The notes beneath the pieces are model-generated. The model was not told where the DNA came from, did no database searches, and saw only the letters and a list, made by a program, of their open reading frames with translations. A stretch of DNA of 64,000 nt from Prevotella sp. (GTDB lineage: Bacteria > Bacteroidota > Bacteroidia > Bacteroidales > Bacteroidaceae): contig JAGAON010000007.1 in the NCBI GenBank assembly GCA_017623655.1, positions 62,001 to 126,000 on the forward strand. The letters run 5' to 3'. Every line of letters starts with the position of its first letter. Position 1 is the first letter of the stretch. The position numbers and the translations under genes were made by a program. Below, piece after piece: positions 19,133-27,635 of the stretch.

Positions 19133-19599
19133 TACTATACCATTCCTCAACTGTTGCAGTTCCCGTTCCCGACATATTGCATTCCCGCGATTATCTGGAC
19201 TTCGGCAAAGGCTTTTACATGACTTCCATTCACGAGCAGGCCATCAAATATGCCCAGAGATTCATTCGCCGAAACCGTGACGCATGGCTGAACAGCTATG
19301 AGTTCAAGTGTGATTGGGCAGCATGGAATGTCCTCCGGTTTGACGCATACGACAAAGACTGGCTGCAATTTATAGCAAAATGCAGAACGGGAAATGACGA
19401 TACGGATTACGACATAGTCATAGGCGGAATAGCAAACGACAAGGTTATCCAAACCCTTGACCGCTACTTCAACAGAGAACTGTCAGAAAATGAAGCGCTT
19501 GGTCTTCTCAAATACGAGAAGCCAAACATCCAGTATTGCATCCGTTCACAAGTGATGCTTGACAAATGTCTTAAACATACAGAAAGCAAACAGCTATGA
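19129..19599 (+). CDS. DUF3990 protein, predicted ADP-ribosyltransferase fold
   Basis: 156 residues. LYHSSTVAVPVPD at the N-terminus, DFGKGFYMTSIHEQAIKYA (about 25-43) and YDIVIGGIANDKV (about 98-110) are the hallmark blocks of DUF3990. The family is related to ADP-ribosyltransferases: the YHSS His and GFYMT Tyr would correspond to the first two positions of the His-Tyr-Glu type NAD site. I cannot see the third residue with certainty. Flanked on both sides by DUF3791 genes with 4-nt overlaps, it probably forms a toxin with two small partners. Confidence 0.83.
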   Translation: MILYHSSTVAVPVPDILHSRDYLDFGKGFYMTSIHEQAIKYAQRFIRRNRDAWLNSYEFKCDWAAWNVLRFDAYDKDWLQFIAKCRTGNDDTDYDIVIGGIANDKVIQTLDRYFNRELSENEALGLLKYEKPNIQYCIRSQVMLDKCLKHTESKQL

Positions 19600-19820
19600 G
19601 TGACGAAAGTAAAACAGTGATGCGCTCCGCAAAGTGCGCCAATATAATAATGGCTCTGTGTGAACTATACGGCCTGTCCCTGCAAGAATCCACAGACATC
19701 TTCTACCAATCAGACACCGCAGAGCTTATAGAGGAGGGCGTTGCAGACCTGCAATGCCGCAGCGACAAGTATCTCGCGTCCCTGATATGGGAGGAATATC
19801 AAGAACACAAATTAGCATAA
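19596..19820 (+). CDS. DUF3791 protein, second copy of the cassette
   Basis: 74 residues related in pattern to the first DUF3791 protein (CANIIMALCELYGLSLQESTDIFYQSDTAELI...), but clearly diverged from it: the two share the helical plan, not close identity. It starts inside the end of the DUF3990 gene (4-nt overlap), so all three genes look like one translationally coupled unit. Confidence 0.78.
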   Translation: MSDESKTVMRSAKCANIIMALCELYGLSLQESTDIFYQSDTAELIEEGVADLQCRSDKYLASLIWEEYQEHKLA

Positions 19821-19851
19821 TCAATCCAACCTTTCATCCAAATACACAACT

Positions 19852-21120
19852 ATGAGAAATCCCTGGTCATGGGTACCGACACTATATTTTGCGGAAGGAC
19901 TGCCCAACGTTCTGGTGACAGGTCTCGCACCGGTAATGTATATGCAGATGGGACTGTCAGACACGGAACTTGGCCTATACACCGGATGGCTGGCATTGCC
20001 ATGGGTCATAAAGCCGCTGTGGAGCCCGTTCATCGACTTGCTGAAAACGAAACGGTGGTGGATTGTCACCATGCAGCTGCTGATAGGCGCCTCACTGGCC
20101 GGCATCGCCTTCACCATGCCCACCGCAGCGTGGTTCCAGTGCAGTATGTTCCTGTTCTTCGTGATGGCTTTCGCCAGCGCCACACATGACATATCTGCCG
20201 ACGGATTCTACATGATAGAACTTGACGAGCACCGGCAGAGTATGTTTGTAGGCATAAGAAACACCTTCTACCGCCTGGCGGTGATATTCGGCAACGGCGT
20301 GCTTGTCTCGCTGGCCGGAGTCTTGCAGGTGATGTTCCGCAACAGGATAGCATACACATGGAGCCTGCTGTTTTACGGCATTGCGGGCCTGTTCATCGCC
20401 TTATGGCTGTACCACAGCATAAAACTGCCGCGCCCGGATGCGGACAGACAGGCCGACAGTTCCATAACGGAGGTGGCCAAGGGGCTGAAACTGATGTTCG
20501 TCAGGTTCTTCACCAAGTTCCCCGCCAAGGAGACCGCGGTGGTAATGGCGTTCCTGCTGCTGTACAGGTTCCCGGAAGCACTGCTGAACACCATGACCAA
20601 GACGTTCCTCATGCGCCCCAACTCAAGCGGGGGACTGGGGCTGTCGCCGCAGGAATTCGGGCTGGCCAACGGCACAGTAGGGCTCATAGGACTGCTGCTG
20701 GGCGGCATAATAGGCGGCATCCTCGTCTCGCGTGACGGCATGAAACGGTGGCTGTGGCCTATGGTGTGCGCCATAACGCTGCCCGACATCGTGTATGTCA
20801 TACTCAGCTACACGCTGACCTCCAACATCCTCGCCGTCAGCCTGTGCCTGTTCATAGAGCAGTTCGGCTACGGGTTCGGGTTCACGGTACTCACATTATA
20901 TATGCTTTATTACAGCCAGGGAGAGTTCAAGACCTCACACTACGCCATCTGCACGGGCATATCATACCTCGGACTGATGCTGCCCGGAATGTTGTCTGGC
21001 TACATAAAGGACGAAGTAGGCTACCGCACGTTCTTCATCATAGTGATGGGGCTGTGCAGCGTGACGTTCATCATATCCGCACTGCTGAAAATTGACCCGG
21101 AATTCGGGAAGAAGAAATGA
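19852..21120 (+). CDS. AmpG-like major facilitator transporter
   Basis: 422 residues with about twelve membrane helices, starting NPWSWVPTLYFAEGLPNVLV and continuing WLALPWVIKPLWSPFID, which match the AmpG/PAT branch of the major facilitator superfamily. AmpG in proteobacteria brings anhydromuropeptides from periplasm to cytoplasm for recycling. The same role is plausible here but the substrate is inferred. ASATHDISADGFYMIELD lies about residues 108-125. A lone gene 32 nt after the DUF3791 cassette. Confidence 0.82.
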   Translation: MRNPWSWVPTLYFAEGLPNVLVTGLAPVMYMQMGLSDTELGLYTGWLALPWVIKPLWSPFIDLLKTKRWWIVTMQLLIGASLAGIAFTMPTAAWFQCSMFLFFVMAFASATHDISADGFYMIELDEHRQSMFVGIRNTFYRLAVIFGNGVLVSLAGVLQVMFRNRIAYTWSLLFYGIAGLFIALWLYHSIKLPRPDADRQADSSITEVAKGLKLMFVRFFTKFPAKETAVVMAFLLLYRFPEALLNTMTKTFLMRPNSSGGLGLSPQEFGLANGTVGLIGLLLGGIIGGILVSRDGMKRWLWPMVCAITLPDIVYVILSYTLTSNILAVSLCLFIEQFGYGFGFTVLTLYMLYYSQGEFKTSHYAICTGISYLGLMLPGMLSGYIKDEVGYRTFFIIVMGLCSVTFIISALLKIDPEFGKKK

Positions 21121-21163
21121 GGGGGAAAGAATGAGAATAACTTTTTAACAGAGACAGAAACAG

Positions 21164-21421
21164 ATGAAAACAGTTTATGAGACTACCGGCACTTGTGCCA
21201 AAGCCATCGCCATTGACATTGACGAAGCAACGGGAACGATAAACGAAGTGCAGTTCATAGGCGGCTGCCACGGCAACACGCAGGGCATTGCCGCACTGAT
21301 AAAGGGGCAGAAGGCGCAGGACGTGATAGCCCGCCTGCAAGGCATACGATGCGGCATGAAGCCCACATCATGTCCCGACCAACTTGCAAAGGCACTGGCG
21401 GGAATGACGGAGAAGCGATAA
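21164..21421 (+). CDS. TSCPD domain protein (TIGR03905 type)
   Basis: 85 residues with Cys residues in ETTGTCAKAI, GGCHGNTQGI, IRCGMKPTSCPDQLAKAL. The TSCPD signature gives the family its name. It is also found at the C-terminus of some ribonucleotide reductases, where it may bind metal. The free-standing form has no known function. It begins 43 nt after the AmpG-like gene and may be in the same transcript. Confidence 0.88.
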   Translation: MKTVYETTGTCAKAIAIDIDEATGTINEVQFIGGCHGNTQGIAALIKGQKAQDVIARLQGIRCGMKPTSCPDQLAKALAGMTEKR

Positions 21422-21496
21422 TACGTCTCCTTGTCTAACCATTTGTAAAACACGACATTACCCCCTGCTGAGCGTTATTCGCCGCAGGTCCCGGAA

Positions 21497-21557
21497 CAAA
21501 CAGGTGCTGATTACCTTGTAAAAGGGTTGCTTTTACAAGGTAATAAGCACCTGTTTG
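21497..21557. terminator. Long hairpin between convergent genes, ATCAGCACC family copy 3
   Basis: 28-bp arms (21497-21524 and 21530-21557) with one mismatch around a 5-nt loop. The sequence belongs to the ATCAGCACC/CAGGTGCTGATTACC repeat family; a further AATCAGCAC unit follows at 21563-21572. Standing between the TSCPD gene (plus) and rhuM (minus), it would fold on both transcripts and probably ends or protects both. Confidence 0.7.
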
Positions 21558-21588
21558 CGTAGTAATCAGCACACAATAGAATCTGACA

Positions 21589-22572
21589 TTATTCATCCTT
21601 CAACTTCTTCATCTCTCTGTCAAAATCACTTTCAAGCAAATCCATTTCGTGCTTGCGGTATATTTCAAATTCTTTTTCAGCTTTCTCAATAGCCTGTTTG
21701 TGCGATATGCTCCCTTTACCAATCAGAACCTTTCGCTTATGGGTGATTATCTGGTTGTCAAGCGCATCTATCCAGTCCTTCATTGTCATAGGATTCATCT
21801 CCAAAGCCTGAAACTCGGCAAAGTCCAAAAAGCCGGAAACAAGCAAATTCAAGCGTTGAAGTTCTATTTCCGACAAGTAGTTTTTGGCAATCTTGACATC
21901 GTCCTTGGTAACATAATTACCTTTGAAGTTCGTCATTCCCACAAATGGTTTTTCGTTATCCACACGATTATAGACAACTTCGGCCGCCGTATTCTCATGG
22001 ACTGCATAGTGCAGTTTATTCTGCACTGTGGCAAAAAATGCTTTTGTCATTTCGCTGCGAGGGTCATAATCTGTCGCTGTTGCATAAATGTCTGTAACCT
22101 GTTGATAGAAGTTACGCTCGCTGCTGCGTATGTCCCTAATGCGTTGTAACAATTCACGGAAATATCGGTTGCCCCCTTGTTTCAACCGTTCATCATCCAT
22201 GGCAAACCCCTTTTGGATATACTCATGAAGCCGTTGCGTTGCCCAACGGCGGAAACGTGTCGCAACTTGGGACTGAACACGGTAGCCCAAGGCGATAACC
22301 ACATCAAGATTATAATGATCAATGCTGCGTTTCACCAGCCGACTCCCCTCTTGACGAACTAACAAGAATTTCTTGTTAGTTGCCTCCATGACAAGTTCAC
22401 CATCCTTATATATGTTATCCACATGTTGACTAATATTCTGCTGCGTGGTATTATATATCTCAGCCAGCTGATTCTGCGTCAGCCATAAGTCCTCACCGGC
22501 AAAGCGTACAGATACGCGGGTTATCTCATCATCATCTTGATAGAGTATTATTTTATTTTCATCTTTTTGCAT
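21589..22572 (-). CDS. rhuM: RhuM family protein
   Basis: 327 residues from the ATG at 22572. The longer frame overlaps the end of the neighbouring lyase gene and adds a stretch unlike the family, so I rejected it. Motifs: LWLTQNQLAEIYNTTQQNISQHV near the start (a helix-turn-helix-like region), YNLDVVIALGYRVQSQVATRFRRWATQRLHEYI, and a C-terminal coiled region rich in Lys and Glu. RhuM was first noted in a Salmonella pathogenicity island; its function is not known, though the family is often found in mobile or defence regions. Base composition is more AT-rich than its neighbours, suggesting transfer. Confidence 0.88.
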   Translation of the reverse strand: MQKDENKIILYQDDDEITRVSVRFAGEDLWLTQNQLAEIYNTTQQNISQHVDNIYKDGELVMEATNKKFLLVRQEGSRLVKRSIDHYNLDVVIALGYRVQSQVATRFRRWATQRLHEYIQKGFAMDDERLKQGGNRYFRELLQRIRDIRSSERNFYQQVTDIYATATDYDPRSEMTKAFFATVQNKLHYAVHENTAAEVVYNRVDNEKPFVGMTNFKGNYVTKDDVKIAKNYLSEIELQRLNLLVSGFLDFAEFQALEMNPMTMKDWIDALDNQIITHKRKVLIGKGSISHKQAIEKAEKEFEIYRKHEMDLLESDFDREMKKLKDE

Positions 22573-22624
22573 GGTGCCTTCTTTTATTCTTATTTCTGAT
22601 TCCTCATACGCATTAAGATAACGT

Positions 22625-25051
22625 TTATTCAAACGACAGTCCATCCACATGATCGTTGACATAGATATTGGCCATGTCGGAAGTCTTGTACCATTTCGGC
22701 TTGCCGGGCATATTGTCATGAATGAGGCGGCCGTTGATTCTCAAGCCTTCAAAACGGACGTTGCGCACCGTGCGCCGCGAATCATAACCGAGGATGAGCG
22801 ACATGGAAGGCTCATGATGCGGTATTCCCTCCTGACCTCCGTAGCCATAGTAGCGTATGTTGCGGAAGAGGATGTCCTCAACGCCGCGTCCCGGAGCGGT
22901 GCAGTACTTGGAGTTGTAGCCCACCTTTACCTGAAGGATGCTCCCCTGACGGATATTCTCGATGCGTATGTTGTCGAAGGTAACGTCCTTGACGAGGTTG
23001 TTGTCGCCGCAGTTGATGGCAAGACACCCTTGGTAATCTATCTGCGGCTCGGACTGGCAGAGTATGTCTATGTTGTCATAACGCAGGCCTACGATGCTGT
23101 CCATGCGCTGTGAATCGCCGTGAATGCCGATGAAGATGGGGTGAGCCACATCCGCCCATAGCGTGGAGTTGGTCATGCGCACGTTGCGGACACTGCCGCT
23201 GAAGCCTTTACGCGTGGCATAGGCGGTGGTGCAGTCGTCGCTGTTGCGGCAGAAGACGCGGTCGAAAAGGACATTGCTTGACGCAAACACGTTGAGACCG
23301 TCTCCCCAACCGGGATGCGATATGCTGTGTACGTTGCGGAGCGTCACCCCGTCGCTGCCGCCAATGGGGCAGGTGCAGAGGGTCACTCCGTCGATGAGTA
23401 TGTTGCGGCTGCGGTGAACATGAACGCCCTCATAGCCGTTGGCGGGACGGCAGATTCCGCGTCCGAGGACGGCAATGTCCTGCTTGTCCTCTATGGCGAG
23501 CGTACCTTCAATGTAAGAACCGGGGGTGAGATAGACCGTGGTGCGTGACGGGATATGCACCAAGCCCTCATGGCTCACGGTATCAACAGCGCCGGTTTGG
23601 CCGGCCACCAACAACTGGAGCTCATGCAGCCGATCACGGCCATAGAACCCGGGAGCGACATAAACGAAGCGGCGTTGCTGCTTTCTTGCCTCCTTGGCAG
23701 CCGTGTTCCTGTCGGGACATGGCTTGGCGGTAAAGAGGAGCAGGTTGTCAGTGATGTTGCCGTCGAACTCCACGCTCACATTCTCCGGCTGAAACAGCAG
23801 GAACTGCACGGTGGAGTCGTTCTGCACATTGGCTATGACTCCCTTGTAGTCGGGGCGCACCTTGACCGTGCGGTATTTCTTGTTCTTGCAGACTACCTTG
23901 ACAAACACGTCGCCGGTAAAGTCGAAGAAGGCATATGAAATCTCGCTGACACGGTGCTTCCCGTCGCCGTCCGGGGCGTTGACACGGGCCATATAGGTGT
24001 CGATGCGCGTCCATTCCTTATGCCCCCGCGGCTGAATGAAGACATCATAGTCGCGTTTGAGCGGAGCGCCGGCAGGTGCCTGATGGGTATAGGCCTCGTG
24101 AAGCCGGGCGCATTCCTTGGTCTTGTTCTTGCGCTTGCCCGCCAACACATCCAGCGCCATGCGCGTATAAGGCATCTTCAAGCCCTTTCGCCCGACGTAA
24201 TGGTCGTACGGCAGTTGGTATATGTCCCACAGTTTGCCGCGCGACATGACGCCGGGTTCCGTCCAGTCACAATAGAGTCCCGTGCAGTCTGTCCATGTGG
24301 TGAAGGGCACATCGTAGCCGAGATTGTAGCGTGCGGTATATTCAAACCCGCGCATGACACGGTTGTCAAGTGCTCCCCACAGGTCATCGCCTTGCTCCCA
24401 TGCCATCTCGCACTGCTGCGCTATGGCCTCAAGGCCGAGCTGAACATGGGCTTGGTCACGCCCGGTCTCCTGACACTGCCCCGTCTCGCTTATGTAACGC
24501 GGCAGAGAACCGTTGTCGTTGGCGTGGAGGAAATAGTCGATGGAAGCACGGTAAAGGGCACTGTCTTTCAGGAAGACAGCACACGCCATACGCAGGCGGT
24601 TGACGATGGCGCCCCAGTTGCCGTTGGCATACGGGCTGTCCGCATCGAATTTATCCATAAGGGGTATCATGGCGCGACGCACCATGGCCTCCCATGCGGG
24701 TGTCCTGCTGTCGCCCAGAAGGGTCATTGCACGCACAAGATCATAGCACTGTATGGCGCACAGCGGAGCATCGTGGCCGTCAAAACGCTGGAGGGTGGCA
24801 CTGTAAGCATTGATTATGCCAAGAGCCTTGTCTCTTTCCGCACCGTTGCCGCCGCCTTCCAACGCCTGTCGGGCAAGGTCATAGGCAGCCTTCATGTCCC
24901 GTTCGCTGCCTCCTTTGGTCGAACGGTATTGCCCGTCACGGGCTATGACGGGGTACGGGCCCGCCATCTTGTAGTCTGACTGGCAGAGAGCCGCAAGCGA
25001 ACAACAGCATAGGAATAGGGCGAGGCATAGTTTTCTAACCAATATCAGCAT
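22625..25051 (-). CDS. Secreted alginate-lyase-like / GH28-like fusion
   Basis: 808 residues with a signal peptide (about 1-24). The N-terminal half (about 30-330) resembles the alpha/alpha-toroid alginate-lyase family: NGNWGAIVNRLRMACAVFL, YISETGQCQETGRDQAHVQLGLEAIAQQCEMAW, YTARYNLGYDVPF. The C-terminal half (about 480-800) is a right-handed beta-helix like GH28 polygalacturonases, with GDGLNVFASSNVLFDRVFCRNSDD, IGIHGD in place of GHG, and a late QVKVG. Together they suggest an enzyme that both cleaves by elimination and hydrolyses a uronic-acid polymer, probably pectin. The exact bonds are not known. rhuM lies 52 nt downstream on the same strand but is unlike it in composition. Confidence 0.75.
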   Translation of the reverse strand: MLILVRKLCLALFLCCCSLAALCQSDYKMAGPYPVIARDGQYRSTKGGSERDMKAAYDLARQALEGGGNGAERDKALGIINAYSATLQRFDGHDAPLCAIQCYDLVRAMTLLGDSRTPAWEAMVRRAMIPLMDKFDADSPYANGNWGAIVNRLRMACAVFLKDSALYRASIDYFLHANDNGSLPRYISETGQCQETGRDQAHVQLGLEAIAQQCEMAWEQGDDLWGALDNRVMRGFEYTARYNLGYDVPFTTWTDCTGLYCDWTEPGVMSRGKLWDIYQLPYDHYVGRKGLKMPYTRMALDVLAGKRKNKTKECARLHEAYTHQAPAGAPLKRDYDVFIQPRGHKEWTRIDTYMARVNAPDGDGKHRVSEISYAFFDFTGDVFVKVVCKNKKYRTVKVRPDYKGVIANVQNDSTVQFLLFQPENVSVEFDGNITDNLLLFTAKPCPDRNTAAKEARKQQRRFVYVAPGFYGRDRLHELQLLVAGQTGAVDTVSHEGLVHIPSRTTVYLTPGSYIEGTLAIEDKQDIAVLGRGICRPANGYEGVHVHRSRNILIDGVTLCTCPIGGSDGVTLRNVHSISHPGWGDGLNVFASSNVLFDRVFCRNSDDCTTAYATRKGFSGSVRNVRMTNSTLWADVAHPIFIGIHGDSQRMDSIVGLRYDNIDILCQSEPQIDYQGCLAINCGDNNLVKDVTFDNIRIENIRQGSILQVKVGYNSKYCTAPGRGVEDILFRNIRYYGYGGQEGIPHHEPSMSLILGYDSRRTVRNVRFEGLRINGRLIHDNMPGKPKWYKTSDMANIYVNDHVDGLSFE

Positions 25052-25075
25052 GGCAATATTATTTTATATAAATGT

Positions 25076-25158
25076 AAACAGCACCTGATTGCATTGCAAA
25101 CAGCACCTGATTACACAATAATCAGCACCTGATTGCGAGGTAATCAGCACCCTTTTAT
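25076..25158. repeat. ATCAGCACC-family 22-bp array, copy 4
   Basis: Three full CAGCACCTGATT units at a 22-nt period followed by a final AATCAGCACCCTTTTA unit, between the lyase fusion start and the beta-lactamase stop. The last unit runs into the beta-lactamase gene: the codons for its final Lys-Gly-Cys and its stop lie in the repeat. Confidence 0.85.
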
Positions 25159-26115
25159 TTTAGGCGAATGCGCCAACAGCGAATATACGGCGGCGGATAT
25201 GCGCGCTATGGCCTTGGCGGCTTGGGTTTCATCACCTTTGAAATCCTTGACAAACACGGCCAAGGTATAGCAGACACCGTCGGGCAGACGGATATAGGCC
25301 ACATCATTATGGGCCACAAGCTCCCCCTTTTCGTTGACATAGCCGGAACCCGTCTTGTGGGCAATGGCAACACCTTCTTTCTCCAGCAAAGGCGCCGCAA
25401 TCCTGTCGGTGCCCGTCATGCACTCCCCCAACGTGTTCATGATGAAGCGCTGTTTCCCGCCACTGACAAGGCTGTCGGTAAACAGACGGTTCATCAGCAC
25501 TGCCGCACCGAGAGGCGAAGTGTAATTAGAGTACGCCCTGCTGTGGTCTGCCGACATCTCCTCTTCCGTGTAGGCTATCCGGAAACTCGTGCGGGGAATG
25601 ATTGTGGCAATAAGGCTGTCCGTCCCGGAAACGCCAACCAACCTTCTGAACATAAGGTTGCTCGCATTGTTGTCGCTTTGCGTCAGGGTATATCGCAGCA
25701 GTTCCCCGACCGTCAGTGAGAACTCCGTCTCCGGGTGTTCTTTCAGCATAGGACTCCACGTATCGGGGTCAAGTTCGTCCCTCCGTATGGTCACCAACGT
25801 GTCAAGGGCAATCCCCTTGCGGTCAAAATCGTTGCACACGGCCAGCGCCTGATGTACCTTAAACACGCTCATCATCGGGTAAACGCTCCTGTTGTTGACA
25901 GTAACCGTGTCGGCATTGTCAATGATTACCGCCACCCCTATCTCTCCCGGATATTCCGCCACAATGCCGGAAATGGAATCGGTAAGCAGCCGGGTATCTA
26001 AGGCCGCACCGTCATTATTCTTTGCCGGCTTACGTAACGACAGCACGGCAACGACAACTACACATACTAACGACACGCTTAAAGCCAATATCCGTATTTT
26101 GTTTGATTTCTTCAT
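25144..26115 (-). CDS. CfxA-like class A beta-lactamase
   Basis: 323 residues from the ATG at 26115 (a longer frame from 26157 has a poor start). The N-terminus is a signal or membrane anchor (about 1-28). Active-site motifs: Ser83-Val-Phe-Lys86, Ser147-Asp-Asn149, Lys254-Thr-Gly256, and EEEMSADHSRAYSNYTSPLGAA in the omega-loop area. Long runs match CfxA from memory (VYPMMSVFKVHQALA, NDFD, LTQSDNNASNLMF, VAPLL/IAHKTGSG), but many positions differ, so this is a divergent relative and not CfxA itself. It hydrolyses beta-lactams in the periplasm, cephalosporins by analogy. No transposon genes flank it, suggesting a resident chromosomal gene. Confidence 0.92.
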   Translation of the reverse strand: MKKSNKIRILALSVSLVCVVVVAVLSLRKPAKNNDGAALDTRLLTDSISGIVAEYPGEIGVAVIIDNADTVTVNNRSVYPMMSVFKVHQALAVCNDFDRKGIALDTLVTIRRDELDPDTWSPMLKEHPETEFSLTVGELLRYTLTQSDNNASNLMFRRLVGVSGTDSLIATIIPRTSFRIAYTEEEMSADHSRAYSNYTSPLGAAVLMNRLFTDSLVSGGKQRFIMNTLGECMTGTDRIAAPLLEKEGVAIAHKTGSGYVNEKGELVAHNDVAYIRLPDGVCYTLAVFVKDFKGDETQAAKAIARISAAVYSLLAHSPKIKGC

Positions 26116-26144
26116 GATTATAAAAACAGAATGGTTGACGGGTA

Positions 26145-26152
26145 CAAAGTTA
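26145..26152 (-). promoter_or_regulatory. Possible -7 box of the beta-lactamase promoter
   Basis: TAACTTTG on the minus strand, about 30 nt before the chosen start. I do not see a TTG box at the right distance, so this is only a half-match. Confidence 0.4.
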
Positions 26153-26195
26153 GTCAAAAATTTTGGAATAACGTCGTAAAACGGTAGAACTTCAG

Positions 26196-27590
26196 CTATT
26201 TGTATAAGCCGAGCAGTTTATCTATTGAAATATCAATACCCACAGACTTCATTAATGCCTTTTGCTTTTCATATAGGGTACCGATGATAGCGTTTTGCTC
26301 TTCCTTAGAGCCAAAATGAATACGCCTGTGACACGTAGGACAAAGACTGACGATATTTTCAACACAATCAATGTTTATACCATATTGAGACCAAAAGTAC
26401 TCTGAATTTGAAGCAGTACAAGGAATCAGATGATGTCCTTCCATATAAGGTTTCCCCTTATTCGTCAGAAAAGTCTCATGTCTTTCATCAAACATACATT
26501 TGAAGTTGGCATTCTTTAAGGCTTGTTTTGAGACAGCGGCCTTCTTTGCCACGGTTCTACCTGACTTTCCATTATTATATATAGGCTGTTGTTTGGAAGT
26601 ATCAGACATAGCCTCACGCATCTCAGCATTCTGAATCCCTATCTGAAAACCAAGGTCATTATCTTCTTCCATTCTTTTCTCTTGAAGATAATCAGTCAGC
26701 CACAGCAACATCTTTACTTCCTGCCTCGGACGCCTGCCTTTATAGAATCGCTGTCCTCTGAACATACGTAAGTCATTATCACTCACATCAAAGACAAAAG
26801 GCTTAGTCTCTGTCCGCAAATCATAGATGTAATCAGACTCAATAGTATATGTGCATTCTGTCTTCCCATGATCAATAAAACGCTTCAGACTTGCTCCGGA
26901 TTGGCTTTGAGCATATACTTTGGCATTATCAGTAAAAGCAACAATCTTACGGTTGTTTGAATCCTGCAACTTCTCAACGTAAACAACCATTACACCATCA
27001 ACATATTCATCAGCCTTGGCTGCTCCCAATTTCTCAATATTTGGGTTATCATACGGAGGGACATAACCATAAAATCTGCCATCAACTTTATTTGGTTCCA
27101 AATTAAACACCTCATGCCCTATTTTACTCTTACAATACGCTCCAGAACCCAAATCTACTACGACATAGTGAGATGGTAATTTTATTGTGCGTGATGTTAT
27201 TTCAAAAACGTCATTGATATAACCTATCAACTCTGTATTATTACAAGTAGAGTTCAGAATAGACCTGCCACCTTTGAAACCAAACTGTCTCAATACATCC
27301 TCATCCAACATATTACCATCATATTCTTCAATGAGTTCTAATCGAGATGTTAAATCGTTTGGAGCGGGAGCAATCCAATAATCACTGTCTTCACGTGGCA
27401 CACCAACCTTAGCAACCCTTAGCTTGAACCGGACTGCTCTATCGTCATTCATAAACAGGAAGACAATATCATTCTCCGCAAACTTCGATCTGCTGAACCA
27501 ACTCACATATCCCAAATCCCTTAAAGCCTTGCGATGATTGCACTTATCTTCATTGGCAAAAACAAGCCAAGTGCGGTTTTCTGTTTTCAT
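26196..27590 (-). CDS. EVE-like/HNH endonuclease
   Basis: 464 residues. The first about 110 residues (RTWLVFANEDKCNHRKALRDLG, then SKFAENDIVFLFMNDD and FKLRVAKVGVPREDSDYW) look like a PUA/EVE-type domain of the kind that reads modified bases. The C-terminus holds an HNH nuclease: FKCMFDERHETF, MEGHHLIP (about 383-390), NIVSLCPTCHRRIHFG, with paired cysteines for zinc. The middle is unassigned. The arrangement suggests a modification-dependent (type IV-like) restriction enzyme acting in the cytoplasm. AT-rich relative to the flanks. The start is 45 nt past the stop of the gene upstream. Confidence 0.75.
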   Translation of the reverse strand: MKTENRTWLVFANEDKCNHRKALRDLGYVSWFSRSKFAENDIVFLFMNDDRAVRFKLRVAKVGVPREDSDYWIAPAPNDLTSRLELIEEYDGNMLDEDVLRQFGFKGGRSILNSTCNNTELIGYINDVFEITSRTIKLPSHYVVVDLGSGAYCKSKIGHEVFNLEPNKVDGRFYGYVPPYDNPNIEKLGAAKADEYVDGVMVVYVEKLQDSNNRKIVAFTDNAKVYAQSQSGASLKRFIDHGKTECTYTIESDYIYDLRTETKPFVFDVSDNDLRMFRGQRFYKGRRPRQEVKMLLWLTDYLQEKRMEEDNDLGFQIGIQNAEMREAMSDTSKQQPIYNNGKSGRTVAKKAAVSKQALKNANFKCMFDERHETFLTNKGKPYMEGHHLIPCTASNSEYFWSQYGINIDCVENIVSLCPTCHRRIHFGSKEEQNAIIGTLYEKQKALMKSVGIDISIDKLLGLYK

Positions 27591-27635
27591 ATTTTCACGA
27601 TGAATATTTGTTTATTTTTATTTTATTAGGCTCTG

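Noticed and set aside
23954-24979. 341-codon plus-strand frame opposite the lyase fusion
   Set aside because: It is long only because of codon bias in the gene on the other strand; no recognisable motif, signal or promoter.
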